DNA of 64,000 nt from Pyrrhoderma lamaoense (taxonomy: Eukaryota; Basidiomycota; Agaricomycetes; Hymenochaetales; Hymenochaetaceae). The stretch covers positions 310,001-374,000 of the forward strand of contig NBAZ01000010.1 in the NCBI GenBank assembly GCA_002794735.1, written 5' to 3'. The translations under genes were made by a program, and so were the position numbers. Shown here in pieces: positions 23,874 to 33,851 of the stretch (within the stretch, counting starts at the first letter, position 1; each line of letters starts with the position of its first letter). The notes below the pieces were generated by a model. The model made no database searches. It was not told the DNA's origin and worked only from the letters and a program-made list of their open reading frames with translations.

Positions 23874-25021
23874 TTACAACCTTCGGACACTCCACTCCAT
23901 ATTACCTCTATCCCCGTCTATGTTGTTTTCACATGCCCTTTGACCCTTATTCAGTTTGAGCATTTTTATCTCAACCTCAATCTCGCACTCCGAAAATATC
24001 TCTTTCCAAAGCTTCTCCCAGTCACTCGGGCCAAAACACCACATCGTTGTCTGACGATAAGAACTCCAACAAGACCCAGACTTGTCCATTGTAGTATGAG
24101 AGCCAAGTATCATCGACCCAGGCTCTGGAGAGAGTAAGGAAGCGATTAAACGTGCGACGGCGATCTGCTGCTCTTTATCGAACAAGTGGAAGAATTGAGA
24201 GGTGTGAATAGCGGACACATGCCCTTGGAGGGGAGTAAGTGATGTAAGCGTGGATAGAACTGGTCTGGGAGTTAAGGGTGCTGAATATATCGGAGGTGCG
24301 GGAGCTATGTGGCTGGGATCGAAGACATCTCCCGCAATGAAGGGTACTGTAAATGTCTCAGGAGTACTTCTATATAACTTATGTCCAAGGTCCCAAAACT
24401 CTGGAGGAAATCTAAGTATTTCACATTACCATGAGTTTACCTTACCTTTCTTTATATCTGAAGCAATACAGTTCTTCATAGGATATCCATCCGCTACGGC
24501 TTTACGAATATCATTTCCAACTTTCAATAAGAACTAAAAAGTTAGTAACATATCCTACGTAGAACAATCCAAAGGAATCAACTCACAACAACAACCCAGA
24601 TCCAAGTATATAGCACCTGGTCTTTCCTTTCCCAAATCTAGAAGAGACTGGTACGAAAAGTGGTTTGAAATCCTCATCCTAAGTCACTAGTAAGTAATAG
24701 ATTTACATTCTCTAGATACTGTTTTCCGCGTACATAGTAAATCCAAATCTCTGGATGCAAACATAGTTGACTATCTAAGGATATAGAGTTATACAAATCA
24801 GTCAGGTCCATGTATTGGCTTATTACTCGATGTTATACCTTCCATGCCTCTTTTTGGACAGATATAACATGCTGCTTCAACTCTTCTTCATCTTCGATCC
24901 CAGTTTGTTGCTTCAGAAAATCAAGCTCCTGTGGTAGCGGCGCATAAAGGCTAGGGTCAAGTACCAAAGTCGGAAGACGACCATTAGGATTAGCAGGTAT
25001 GCTGTTCTGAGAGTCAACCAT
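23874..25021 (-). CDS. Tandem methyltransferase copy 3 (AusD-like, subfamily B)
   Basis: The best preserved member: every exon joins in frame. Starts MVDSQNSIPANPNGRLP; then LDFLKQQTGIEDEEELKQH; exon 2 NYVCIQRFGFTM; SAM motif I exon PGAIYLDLGCC joined to FGNDIRKAVADGYP; NCIASDIKK; WDLGHKLYRSTPETFTVPFI; GDVFDPSHIAPAPP; SAIHTSQFFHLFDKEQQI; LLSPEPGSMILGSH; MWCFGPSDWEKLWKEIF; end WSVRRL. Exon 2 must begin at an AG six bases before GTCAAC to hold frame. Subfamily B differs from A by SQFFHLF and SPEPGS in place of SAFFHLF and SPIPGS. The methyl acceptor is unknown. The family acts on terpenoid or polyketide acids in known clusters, and a role in secondary metabolism here is inferred. Confidence 0.82.
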
Positions 25022-25684
25022 AGTACCTAGGACTCGATGGGTAAAAGAAACACAACTTAAAAAGGCGAGAAATTGTCTGGATACAACATTATTATCTGTC
25101 CCTGATTCATATTATTTTTATCTTTCGAGACAAAAGTTGCTTAGATGCCGGGATGCCGAAGATAAATTTGGAACAGCGAAGTCTCATGAATGTAAGTGGG
25201 CACGAACTGATATCCTAAGATGGTGGTGAGTTATTTCTATCACAGGAACAATACTAGATTGGTCAAGTTTTTCCAGAACTGAGCAACTTTTGCGAGTAAT
25301 TGGCTGTTAAAGCTGCATGTATCGCATGCGATTTCTTCTATGAATTTAATTCTCATGTACAACTATTGTTAGATTATATAAATTTACCACACTAATCCTA
25401 CAACCATCAATGATTATGTATTTGCAAACTCAGCCTAATGCCCATGTTCTTGATTTATTCAGAGACGTCACACCAAGATATACACCTTCTTATCACTAGT
25501 GAGTAATCGTTCGTTATCTATGTTATGGAACAGAAGAAAGCAAAGATAAAACTAGTTCATAATTTCTTATTCACACGTACATGTACAAAAGTTACTTCTA
25601 TAATTATATAGCGAATCCAAACTTCTTGATTAAATTGAATATTTAATGACTTTCTCTGGGTGGTAGCTCTTCTTCTATACTCAA
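25022..25684. other. Spacer between methyltransferase copies 3 and 4
   Basis: Holds the copy 3 promoter on the left and the 3' end of copy 4 on the right. No other gene seen. Confidence 0.45.
25145..25174 (-). promoter_or_regulatory. Shared methyltransferase promoter element, copy 3
   Basis: Plus-strand ATGCCGGGATGCCGAAGATA with following AATTTGGAAC, about 125-150 bp upstream of the start. Nearly the same string precedes copy 4. Confidence 0.45.
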
Positions 25685-26028
25685 TCACAACCTCTGTACA
25701 CACCACATCATGTTACCTGAATGCCCAACATTGATTGCAATATCTTCACACGGTCTCAGATGATCTGTTTTGAATATATGCACCTTCGCCTCAACCTCAA
25801 TTTCACCTTCAGAAAATATCTCTTTCCATAGCTTCTCCCAATCACTCGGACCAAAGCACCACATTGACGTCTGACGAAAAGAGTTATAGCAAGATCCAGA
25901 CTCCTCCATCGATGCATGTCTTCCAAAAATCATTGAACCAGGCTCTGGAGAGAGTAAGGACGCAACTATGCGAGCGAGAGTGATCTGTTGCTCCTTATCG
26001 AATAGATGGAAGAATTGCGAAATGTGTA

Positions 26029-26345
26029 TAGCAGATACATGCCCCTGAAGAGGAGTAAGTGATGTAAGCGTAGACAGTACAGGCCTCGGAGTTGAAGGTG
26101 TTGAATATGTCGGGGGAGCGGGAGCAATATGCTTTGGATCGAATACATCACCAGCGATGAAAGGTACAGTGAATGTCTCCGGGGTACTTCTATATAATTT
26201 ATGTCCAAGATCCCAGAACTCTGAAAGAAAGAATTAGGTGTTACTCAGTATCTTAAACTATCATTCCGACCTTGCTTTATATCAGATGCGACACAGTTCT
26301 CCATTGGATACCCATCGGTTATAGCCTTTCGGATATCATTTCCAA
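26029..26345. repeat. Gene-conversion-like tract, copy 4 partner
   Basis: About 317 bp covering the start of the last exon, an intron and most of the preceding exon. It differs from 29328-29644 at about six positions only, intron included, while sequence on both sides is much more divergent. Confidence 0.7.
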
Positions 26346-26596
26346 CTAAAAATGAGAATAATACGTTTATTGAAGCAATTACAAAAAAAGAGAGACGTAA
26401 GATAGACTTACAACAGCAGCCAAGATCCAAGTATATAGCTCCAGGTCTCTCTTTCCCCAAACTCAGAAGTGATTGATACGAAGGGTGTTTTCCTATGTTC
26501 GTCCTATACGAGTAGTTAGTCTGATATACTTGTTTCCTAGTGCAAGGAATGTATGCGTACATAATAAACCAAAATTTCTGGATACAAACGTAGTTG

Positions 26597-27352
26597 GTGA
26601 AAACTAAACTTTTGGTCGGATTTTGACCTTGGTGTCGTATTTAGTGGCGAGGACGTGGGGTTTAGAGTCTGCCTACACCAGACACGATGCTCAGGCTAAG
26701 ATTTGGGGGCTAAATAGCGAGATACTCGACCTCGGCCGTCCGGCCGAGATCTCGGTCGGACCGTAGAGACTGATAGAGACCTCGAGGCAAGCTGAGACTT
26801 CACAGACCAGTAAAAGTAGTAGAAACGTATGAACAGAGCCCGACCGAGGCTGTAGTTTGAGGTAAAAGTGTATGTATTTCAGTCCGCCCGGACGGCTTGC
26901 GGTACGGTCAGAGCGTTACAAGCGCGCCCGGGCAGCCTAATAAAGCTGCAGAGAAGTAGATAAAGAGTACAGGAGACTAGTAGAGAGCTACTCGGGGGGG
27001 GGGTGTAGAAAGATAGCGACCGAGAGGAGTAGCTAGGAATTGATTGGGAATTAACTACGGCCTCAAGTCTGGAGGCTTATATAGCAAAATGCGAGATAAA
27101 GGTTAGATAATAAGGAAAGCATGGTGTCCAGGTGGCTATATGCCACTGGACGAAGGGTTTAAGCTATCAGAAACGAGGGGTCGTACGAACGAACCCTACC
27201 CTCGAGTAAGAGTAGAACGTGTAGCTAAATAGTAAGAGAAATGGACCAGGCGCGCGGCCGAGTAGTAGCAATGGACTTCTCGGGCGAGTTAGAAAGTGCA
27301 TTATAAATACACTACGACCAGCCAAACACTTAGCTGGTCCTACATTGGCAAC
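26597..27352. mobile_element. Inserted element, solo-LTR-like
   Basis: About 756 bp of GC-richer sequence absent from the other five paralogues at this point. Read on the minus strand it begins TGCCAATGTAGG and ends AGTTTTCA, the TG...CA termini of an LTR, and has a TATA box (GCTATATAAGCC, near 27080) near its middle, as an LTR promoter would. It contains a ten-G run near 26994-27003 and no open reading frame. No clear target-site duplication is visible, so the class is uncertain; a non-autonomous DNA element is possible. Confidence 0.5.
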
Positions 27353-27600
27353 CTAATTCCAGAATATTACCTTTTTCAACACTATACATCTACATTGCTA
27401 TTAACTCAATTTTGTACCTTCCATGCATCTTTTTGGACAGAGATTATATGCTGCTTCAGTTCTTCATCATCTTCTATTCCGGTTTGCTGCTTTAGGAACT
27501 CGAGCTCTTCAGGCAGTGGCGCATAGAGGCTAGGGTCAAGGACTAAGCCAGGAAGACGACCGTTAGTTTTAAGAGCTGTTAGGTTCTGTGAGTCGCTCAT

Positions 27601-28976
27601 TGTACCAAAAACTAGTGATGTTAGATATACAGATGAAAAGAGAAGAGAAAGCAGCTGATTAGATTAGTGAGTTTCCTCCCGTAAGACCATTTATATCTTT
27701 CTGGGGTGAGATAAAAGTTCATGGCATGCCGAATTGCCGATGGTAAATTTGGAACGACAGAACCCTACGAAAGTATATATTCAAGAACCTGGGGATGAGG
27801 TACGGTGTGCTAAATCTATCACTAAGTGTTTCACCGTATCCTGCTCCGTTTGAGTTGTAAAAGTCTCCCAACCGGGTTTTGGTAAAAGCTGTATAGCTAA
27901 TGCGGTATCAGCACGGAAGAGGTAAAAAGGTATAGTACATGATCAAGTAGTTCATCGAACTACGATACCGAATTTAAGCCTGTTCAACAAACGTCGGCAG
28001 ATCCCGATGTATACAGTCCCAAAAAACTGTTGACATGATAATGTACTAATATATTGAGCATAAGTTTCCTAATTCTATATTTTATCTTCTTATTTATATA
28101 AATCATTAAAAAGTCCTTATAAGTTTTATATGCATTTCTAAATGTATTTCTACTTTCATTTATTTAATTTGTGGTTATCGTATAAATAAACCACTACGTC
28201 GATCGCGTTAACAAACTTTTTGCGGACTGTATACTCTTCACGCGGGCAAACTCCTTGCTGTATTCTATCCATCTCTATATCACATATATCGTGATCATAC
28301 TAGACATCTCAGAAAGTAGTTTTACAAGCTGTATATATACGTGCTGAAGTACTAAATCACTTATAAACGGGGTCTAAATCTTTCATATCATAGTGTAGTC
28401 CCAACATATTTTCATATTTTACATCATAGAATTGCCTGTACTAGTGCGATCTCTCAGTGAGCTTACGGAATTGTAAACTAGTACATAGCCAAGATTTATC
28501 TCAGCATAAATTCTGTTGTTAACTGTATTCCGTGTCTACTCGTGATAAACCTGATTTTAAAGCTTATATAGCCGTCAGAGTGACGGAAAGACAAAAACAT
28601 ACTCATCGGCAATTTTAGATTATAGATAGCCAACCAGATATCAAGCTCAATCTCATATCTTCCTCTCAGATACTGTATGATAGAATACTCTCAACACCAC
28701 AAGAAGCTCATCAAAGTTTTTTATAACCTCGTCTACAGAAATAACCAGGTGTAATTTAGAAGTATAGTGCCGGTTCCGGAGAAATACTCTAGTATCGCCT
28801 TGTAATATCAGTACTATTTTATTTGCCGATTGGAAGAGCTTGTATGAGCTAGTATGTAAGACTGAATTATTTTATTCTTATTCTCGCATGGGTTGCTCTA
28901 TACGTGAAAAAATTGATATTCTTTGTTCTATCGACTTTACGCTTACTTTCTTGTGTAGTTACTCCTCTATACTCAC
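27601..28976. other. Spacer between methyltransferase copies 4 and 5
   Basis: 1.4 kb, the longest spacer in the array. The left end holds the copy 4 promoter. The rest is AT-rich with no recognisable gene; it may be the site of a lost copy, but no methyltransferase motif is left to show it. Confidence 0.4.
27725..27754 (-). promoter_or_regulatory. Shared methyltransferase promoter element, copy 4
   Basis: Plus-strand CATGCCGAATTGCCGATGG followed by TAAATTTGGAAC, about 125-155 bp upstream of the start. The double GCCGA is the clearest form of the element. Confidence 0.5.
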
Positions 28977-30149
28977 TTAAAGCCTTCGGACGCACCACTC
29001 CATATTGCTTCTTTCCTCAACATGATCTGTATTACCTTTACTCGTCGTCTGGGGCGCCTCTCTTACTGGCTTGTGTAGTTTCGTTTCAACCTCGATTTCA
29101 CATTCCGAGAATATTTCTTTCCAAAGCTTCTCCCAGTCACTCGGACCGAAACACCACATCTTTGTTCGACGGTAATCATGGTAGATATATCCGGACTTTT
29201 CCTTCGTCGAATGTGAGCCAAGGATCATCGATCCAGGCTCTGGGGAGAGTAAGGAGGCAACCGAGTGTGCGAGAGCAATCTGCTGATCCTTATCAAATAG
29301 GTGGAAGAATTGTGCGGTATGGATAGCAGATACATGCCCCTGAAGAGGAGTAAGTGATGTAAGCGTAGATAGTACAGGCCTCGGAGTTGAAGGTGTTGAA
29401 TATGTCGGGGGAGCGGGAGCAATATGCTTTGGATCGAATACATCACCAGCGATGAAAGGTACAGTGAATGTCTCCGGGGTACTTCTATATAATTTATGTC
29501 CAAGATCCCAGAACTCTGAAAGAAAGAATTAGGTGTTACCCAGTATCTTAAACTATCATTCCGACCTTGCTTTATATCAGATGCGACACAGTTCTCCATT
29601 GGATACCCATCGGCTATAGCTTTTCGAATATCATTTCCAACTAAGAATGAGAATAGTAGGTTCGATTAACTATTTCTAATGAGATAGAAATAGAAGATAA
29701 ACTTACAGCAACATCCGAGGTCCAAGTGTATAGCTCCAGGTCTCTTCTTCCCTATGGCTAGAAGTGATTGATATGACGGATGGCTTGCTATCTTCATGCT
29801 GTATTTAAATTAAGTACAATACACCATTTTACCGATACAATGAGTGACTGCGCACTTAATGAACATAAATTTCTGAATACAGACGTAGTTAACTACCTAT
29901 GTTTCAAAAATTGTGTAATTAAGCGCTCTTGACTTATATCTCTTATCCGTTAGCTCTACTTACCCGCCATGCCTCCTTCTGGACGGATATTACATGCTGC
30001 TTCAACTCCTCTTCATCCTCAATCCGGGTTTGTTGTTTTAGGAACTCGAGTTCTTCTGGAAGTGGCTCATAGAGACTAGAATCAAGTTCCATAGTCGGCA
30101 GTCGGCGATTAGAGTCAACGGGTGTAGAGTTTTCTGAACCGTTCATCAT
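28977..30149 (-). CDS. Tandem methyltransferase copy 5 (AusD-like, subfamily B)
   Basis: Starts MMNGSENSTPVDSNRRLP; LEFLKQQTRIEDEEELKQH; exon 2 VVNYVCIQKF; SAM motif I exon with GAIHLDLGCC; NCVASDIKQ; WDLGHKLYRST; GDVFDPKHIAPAPP; SAIHTAQFFHLFDKDQQI; LLSPEPGSMILGSH; MWCFGPSDWEKLWKEIF; end WCVRRL. Five or six exons, no frame break seen. A tract of about 317 bp around the last intron is nearly identical to copy 4, while exon 1 and the C terminus are not, which fits gene conversion. Exon 2 has FMF where other copies have FGF. Function is as for copy 3. Confidence 0.8.
29328..29644. repeat. Gene-conversion-like tract, copy 5 partner
   Basis: Partner of 26029-26345, about 98 percent identical including the intron. 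Divergence rises sharply on both sides. Confidence 0.7.
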
Positions 30150-30261
30150 ACCAGGACTCAGTGATATCGGATAAGCAGGTGAAGGAGAAACCGGCCAACT
30201 GACTCATTAGTAGTTCCCTAGTTTATTCTATTTTTATTTTTCTGAGGTAACATAAGGATCG

Positions 30262-30280
30262 TGCCGAATTGCCGATGGAA
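30262..30280 (-). promoter_or_regulatory. Shared methyltransferase promoter element, copy 5
   Basis: Plus-strand TGCCGAATTGCCGATGG, about 113-131 bp upstream of the start. It is identical over 17 bases to the copy 4 element. Confidence 0.5.
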
Positions 30281-30535
30281 AGCCAGAACGGCAGGTTTTT
30301 CACGGAAGTAATGTTTAATGTGATACGGAAACGATATCCTATTTTGGGAATGGGATACCAAAGGATATTGTATCGGCCAAGTTTATCAGAACTTCACAGG
30401 CCTTGCTATAATTACTCACTTAGAGAGAATTACTATGACCACTGTGTCACTGGTCTGGGATTTACTTACAATAGTAGGCAAACAGATTTAGGCACTAGTA
30501 ACTATTGAATATGTAGCGATACATATGGACCGGAT

Positions 30536-31680
30536 TCATACTCTTCTGACACACCACACAATAGTACGTCTTTTTTCTTCATTATCACCTCTTGCATCCT
30601 CACACCTTCCTCTCCATCTATCTTTCCCAGCCTCAACTAAAGATGCCTCTACCTCAACACCTCCCTCGGTAAATATCTCATTCCAGAGGTCCTTCCAGTC
30701 ATTCGGACTGAAGCACCACATGTTTTCATTCCATGTGACCATATGACGTTCGCCTGAAGTCTCCATTGTTGAGTGCGTACCAAAGATCATGGATCCAGGA
30801 ATAGGAGAAAGTAGTGAGGCGAGAGCACGGGCTGCAGCGACCTGTCTCTCCTTGTTAAAAAGATGGAAGAATGCGGAAACATGTATGGCGGATACATGTC
30901 CCTGAAGAGGGGTCAGAGAGGTGAGTGTAGAAAGGTCTGGTCTTGGTGTGGTGGGTGTGGAGTAGCAAGGCAGAGCAGGTACTATGTGTGCAGGATCGAA
31001 GATGTCACCAGGTATGAAGGGGACTGGAAATGTTTCTGGTGTGCTTCGGAAGAGACGATGTCCAAGCTCCCAGAATTCTATGAAATATCAGGGTCAGAGA
31101 CATATCATAGGAAGTATGATAACCATTACCTTCCTGTATGTCAGATGCAATAACGTTCTCGATAGGATATCCGTCAGCAACAGCCTTTCGAGCATCATTA
31201 CCGACTAAAACACACAAAGATTGAAACATGACCCCTCTAGTTATTTACAGTTATAATAGTATATTACTTACAGCAACAGGCAAAATCCAAAAAAATAGCC
31301 CCAGGTCTGTTTCTTCCTAGAGCTAGAAGTGCTTCGTATGAAGGAAGAAATGATATCTTCAGCCTAGATTACCTTAGTCAACTAAGTATGAACCAGAAAA
31401 ACTAGCATAAGTACGTTAAAAAGCCAAACGCCTTGATACACATATAGTTGACAACCTTTGATGTAAGCAGAGCAATTATTTCAGTGCTTTAAAGGAGGAC
31501 ATGAGCCTTTACTCCATACTTCCCAAGCCTCTTTCTGAACGCAAATACATGATTTTTTAGTTCCTCATCGTCCTCTATACGAGTTTGACTCTTCAAAAAT
31601 GCTACTTCGACAGGTAAAGGTGTGTATAGACTAGGATCAAGCTGGAGACCACGCGACCGCGTGGTAGAGCTGCTTGTCAT
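30536..31680 (-). CDS. Tandem methyltransferase copy 6 (AusD-like, subfamily A)
   Basis: Most divergent copy. Starts MTSSSTTRSRGLQLDPSLY; VAFLKSQTRIEDDEELKNH; exon 2 VVNYMCIKAFGF; DARKAVADGYP; NVIASDIQE; WELGHRLFRSTPETFPVPF; GDIFDPAHIVPA; SAIHVSAFFHLFNKERQVA; LLSPIPGSMIFGTH; MWCFSPNDWKDLWNEIF; end CVRRV. Near 31540 exon 1 slips one base (VFA then the wrong frame), and one added base gives the expected QKEAWEV. Remaining exons are in frame. First gene of the array as transcribed; neighbours on the right are an unannotated gap and an RTA1-type gene on the same strand. Confidence 0.76.
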
Positions 31681-32181
31681 TAGGAGTATGATTCAGGGTT
31701 ATCGAAGGTGATGGTCTTACAGTAGTATTCTCGTTCAGTTTGATTTACCCTAGTTTTTATAAGGCCACCGTGTGGGCCCCTTAGCCGAGACTGCCAGTTT
31801 CTTCGGCATAACGGCACAATGTGTATTTAGTATGGGATTCGACTGTTGGTCTGAGTGAGTATAGAGCACGAGTGCCACTTCTTCAAACAAAAACTCCGGC
31901 AGAAACGTCTATGAAAGTATATTTTCAATTTTCGGCTCAATTTGTTCTCAACGAATTGTCTTTTAGGTTATTTATGTATAATGATCGATCTAATTATTAT
32001 GGTACATACATGAGTACAAAGAAACGTGGGTTAGTAAAAATACAATACACCGTGCATGTGAAAATGTCCAAGCTATAGTGTCCATGAGAGAATATCTATG
32101 CAGAAGCAATACTCTGAGACTATGATGAAGCGTTAGAACCTTAGAATAGGAGAACAAGATTCAAAACTCCTTTGAATATTA
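31681..32181. other. Intergenic, methyltransferase copy 6 promoter and RTA1 3' end
   Basis: About 500 bp between two same-strand genes. Apart from the promoter element of copy 6, no feature seen. Confidence 0.4.
31783..31806 (-). promoter_or_regulatory. Shared methyltransferase promoter element, copy 6 (degenerate)
   Basis: Plus-strand AGCCGAGACTGCCAG followed by TTCGGC, about 103-126 bp upstream of the start. Same spacing as the other copies but a weaker match. Confidence 0.3.
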
Positions 32182-33851
32182 TCACGCATGCTCATTATCT
32201 TTCCATTCTTCTACTTTTATCCAGCTCCCTCTCATATCCTTCAAAGGATAATCAGATGAAGTATCATACTTGTACTCATCTCCGGAATATTTCCATTCTC
32301 CTCCTGATACCTGACTGACAGGCAACCCTTTCTTCCTCATCTTATCTATACTGTTCGCCTTCCTTTCCGATGCAATCACATCTGCGAGAAGGTATCCGGG
32401 ATGGAAGAAGTTCAAGCAGTATGATGCTAATACAATCATCGCACCATCTAGAACGTCTGCGTAAACCCGATCAGCATCATGAACAATGCGAGAGTAAGCC
32501 CGATAAAACACATACTGAAGTAGATCTGGGTACGAATTATGATACCCGTAAACCCATTGACAAGCTCTATGGTTCTGTATACAGTTCTAATAGAGAAATC
32601 AAGTTTAGGAGAACAGATATGAGCCCGTTCGTTCTAGAGTAGACCTACCGAATAAATATCACGACAGTACTGAATCCAAGTCCAGCAACCATTAATTTTA
32701 TATTTCTACCCAAAGTCTTTTTCTCGATATCCAAGTGCACATAACTTTTCATCCTGACGGGTTTATTGAGCTGGAATCTAATGAAGAATTCGCTAGCAAG
32801 GATAACATAGAAAGTGATAGCTATCATTTGGATCACGATTCCTATAAGCATAACATGTGCCCCTCTATTTTTTTGCGTAATTCAATAAGTCGAAAGAAGA
32901 GAAAACACAAGTAATGTGAGCCTATAAGTAATGAAAAGGGTTGATAATAATCAACTAAACTTACGGTTCTGGATCTGTATTATTATTGACAGCGGCAGAA
33001 GCCTTCGCACCCCCAAAGGCTTGGATCATTAGCGCAACAACATCCTAGAAAATCAAGAGTAGTATATTAATATGTACTCTTTCCACTTTAACTAGTCTAG
33101 AATCTGGTCTTACGGCAGATGTGAAAACTATGGAGTCTGCACATAAAAAACACCAATTAATTTCGATGTCAGTATTAATAAACATGTATGCGTAATAGCC
33201 TTAAATAGGAAATGACTTGTTTGAAAGTACTCACAGAGTTTCGCAGAAAGCCGACTATATTGTTCACCAAGATACCGAATTAGCATTCCTAAGATCAAAA
33301 AGTTGGCCGCGAGTAGCGGTGTCGGTGCAATAACCGTGGCAACTGTCCTGTCATTTTTTAAGTGATGACACAAGCGGCGGCAGATGTGCGTAGATTGACG
33401 CAAGGGGTTTAACAGAAAATAGAGAATACGTAGGTCCGTTAGCATGTATTCAAGAATGGAAAGGGTTTATAGGGAAAAGGCTTTGTTGATAGGTTGTGCC
33501 ACACATACTCACTGGATAATATAAGGCATCAGATGCGCTGGGGCGAAACTTGACCATAGGCGCCCTAGCCATCCTATGACCTCTAACCCGCGGAAGTACA
33601 GGCAAGCCCAAGGAACCACCATAATTTCCAGTGAACAGCTTCACATCCATGGATGACTATCAACAAGGCCAAGAACGGGTTGAAATGAACGCAATAAGAT
33701 TAGTATAATCCCTTGGAGGTACTTTAAAGTAGAACGTACGAGCAGAGACAGAGAAAAGAACTATGAATGTCAAGCAAACACTTGTTGTTGGTGTGTAGCC
33801 GTACAAAGAAGGGGGTTCTGGAAGATCAGCCTGAAAGGAAGTGGCCACCAC
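32182..33851 (-). CDS. RTA1-family seven-helix membrane protein
   Basis: Lipid-translocating exporter family (RTA1/RSB1 type), linked in yeasts to sphingoid-base export and drug tolerance. Starts MVATSFQADLPEPPSLYGY, a typical RTA1 head (P-SLYGYTPT), then hydrophobic helices. Hallmarks in order: GLEVIGWLGRLWSS, QSVIAPTLL-like stretch PTPLLAANFLILGMLIRYLG, FTSADVVALMIQAFGG, GIVIQMIAITFYVIL, RSVYRTIELVNGF, DGAMIVLASYCLNFFHPGYL. The tail is hydrophilic and Lys/Asp-rich. Six or more exons. A one-base deletion at the CCC run 33587-33589 breaks frame just before GLEVIGW. It adjoins the methyltransferase array on the same strand, and a role in exporting its product is only a guess. Confidence 0.85.

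Larger units (their letters stand above)
25685..27600 (-). pseudogene. Tandem methyltransferase copy 4 (subfamily B), interrupted by insertion
   Basis: Exon 1 (27406-27600) reads MSDSQNLTALKTNGRLP and LEFLKQQTGIEDDEELKQH. The remaining exons (25685-26590) read YVCIQKFWF, PGAIYLDLGCC joined to FGNDIRKAITDGYP, NCVASDIKQ, WDLGHKLYRST, SAIHISQFFHLF, LLSPEPGSMIFGRH, MWCFGPSDWEKLWKEIF and the end CVQRL. A GC-richer insert of about 756 bp sits two or three bases inside exon 2, so the normal acceptor and the rest of exon 2 are on opposite sides. A cryptic acceptor just inside the insert (TTTAG before TTTTCACC) would give the wrong frame. The coding exons are otherwise clean, so the insertion looks recent. 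Part of the last exons is 98 percent identical to copy 5. Confidence 0.75.

Noticed and set aside
26597..27352. Insert as a simple-repeat or CRISPR-like region
   Set aside because: No regularly spaced repeats; the composition and TG...CA ends fit a mobile element better.
28904..29326. 140-codon plus-strand open frame
   Set aside because: Overlaps methyltransferase copy 5 in antisense; no domain, and the coding strand is well supported.
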